Shown in pieces: positions 14,627-14,638 of a stretch of DNA of 14,638 nt; the stretch's first letter is position 1, and every line of letters starts with the position of its first letter. The notes under the pieces were generated by a model. The model was given only the letters and a program-made list of their open reading frames with translations. It was not told where the DNA came from and did no database searches. Position numbers and translations under genes: made by a program. The stretch spans positions 1 to 14,638 of the forward strand of contig CAJTPF010000033.1 in NCBI GenBank assembly GCA_910578175.1. Reading direction: 5' to 3'. This DNA is from an uncultured Lachnospiraceae bacterium (GTDB lineage: Bacteria > Bacillota > Clostridia > Lachnospirales > Lachnospiraceae).

Positions 14627-14638
14627 TAGCTGGGTGTT

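Noticed and set aside
1..14638. CRISPR arrays, tRNA or rRNA genes, insertion-sequence ends, phage attachment sites
   Set aside because: No regularly spaced direct repeats, cloverleaf patterns with a T-loop, transposase/integrase motifs or target-site duplications were seen on either strand.

Overview
The window looks like a chromosomal segment of a low-to-mid GC Firmicute, most likely class Clostridia and probably family Lachnospiraceae. This rests on the AT-rich intergenic DNA, the sigma-A type promoters, the strong AGGAGG-like ribosome sites, the carA-carB pair, and a cell-wall hydrolase that joins a CwlO/PcsB-type coiled coil to a SleB/CwlJ-type catalytic domain. The family assignment is inferred from gene style and was not tested by any search.

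Layout. Bases 2-61 hold the last 19 codons of a zinc-ribbon protein that enters from the left. A terminator stem at about 196-238 separates it from a convergent minus-strand gene for a small membrane-anchored protein (251-784). The 209-bp gap 785-993 carries two back-to-back promoters, one for that gene and one for the secreted coiled-coil cell-wall hydrolase at 994-2295. A near-consensus promoter at 2346-2374 then drives carA and carB (2434-6706, 8-bp overlap). These two genes make carbamoyl phosphate for pyrimidine and arginine synthesis. A clear terminator lies about 200 bp after carB.

Bases 6981-10758 form an AT-rich three-gene ABC-transporter unit: a membrane-anchored extracytoplasmic protein of unknown function, a MacB/LolD-type ATPase, and a large FtsX-domain permease. 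Neither the ATPase nor the permease start has a good ribosome site of its own. Each is preceded by a very short reading frame that does have one. The short frame before the permease contains an A7 run, and a one-base slip there would give the permease a more normal N terminus. This is the oddest coding arrangement in the window.

Bases 10766-13257 form a cell-envelope pair with its own extended -10 promoter: an L,D-transpeptidase with a C-terminal Ig-like domain, then a seven-helix membrane protein of unknown function. trpS (13369-14373) has its own promoter and a short hairpin leader, with no T-box visible, and ends in a strong terminator. The last 225 bp (14413-14638) hold no convincing gene. 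They are richer in G and C than the surrounding intergenic DNA and full of inverted repeats, so they are a candidate structured RNA or dispersed repeat cut off by the window edge.

No tRNA, rRNA, CRISPR array, transposase or integrase was seen. The envelope theme (hydrolase, L,D-transpeptidase, ABC exporter-like unit, anchored proteins) is broken up by housekeeping genes (carAB, trpS). No single novel multi-gene system is proven here. The best leads are the mini-ORF/slippage arrangement in the ABC operon and the terminal structured element.
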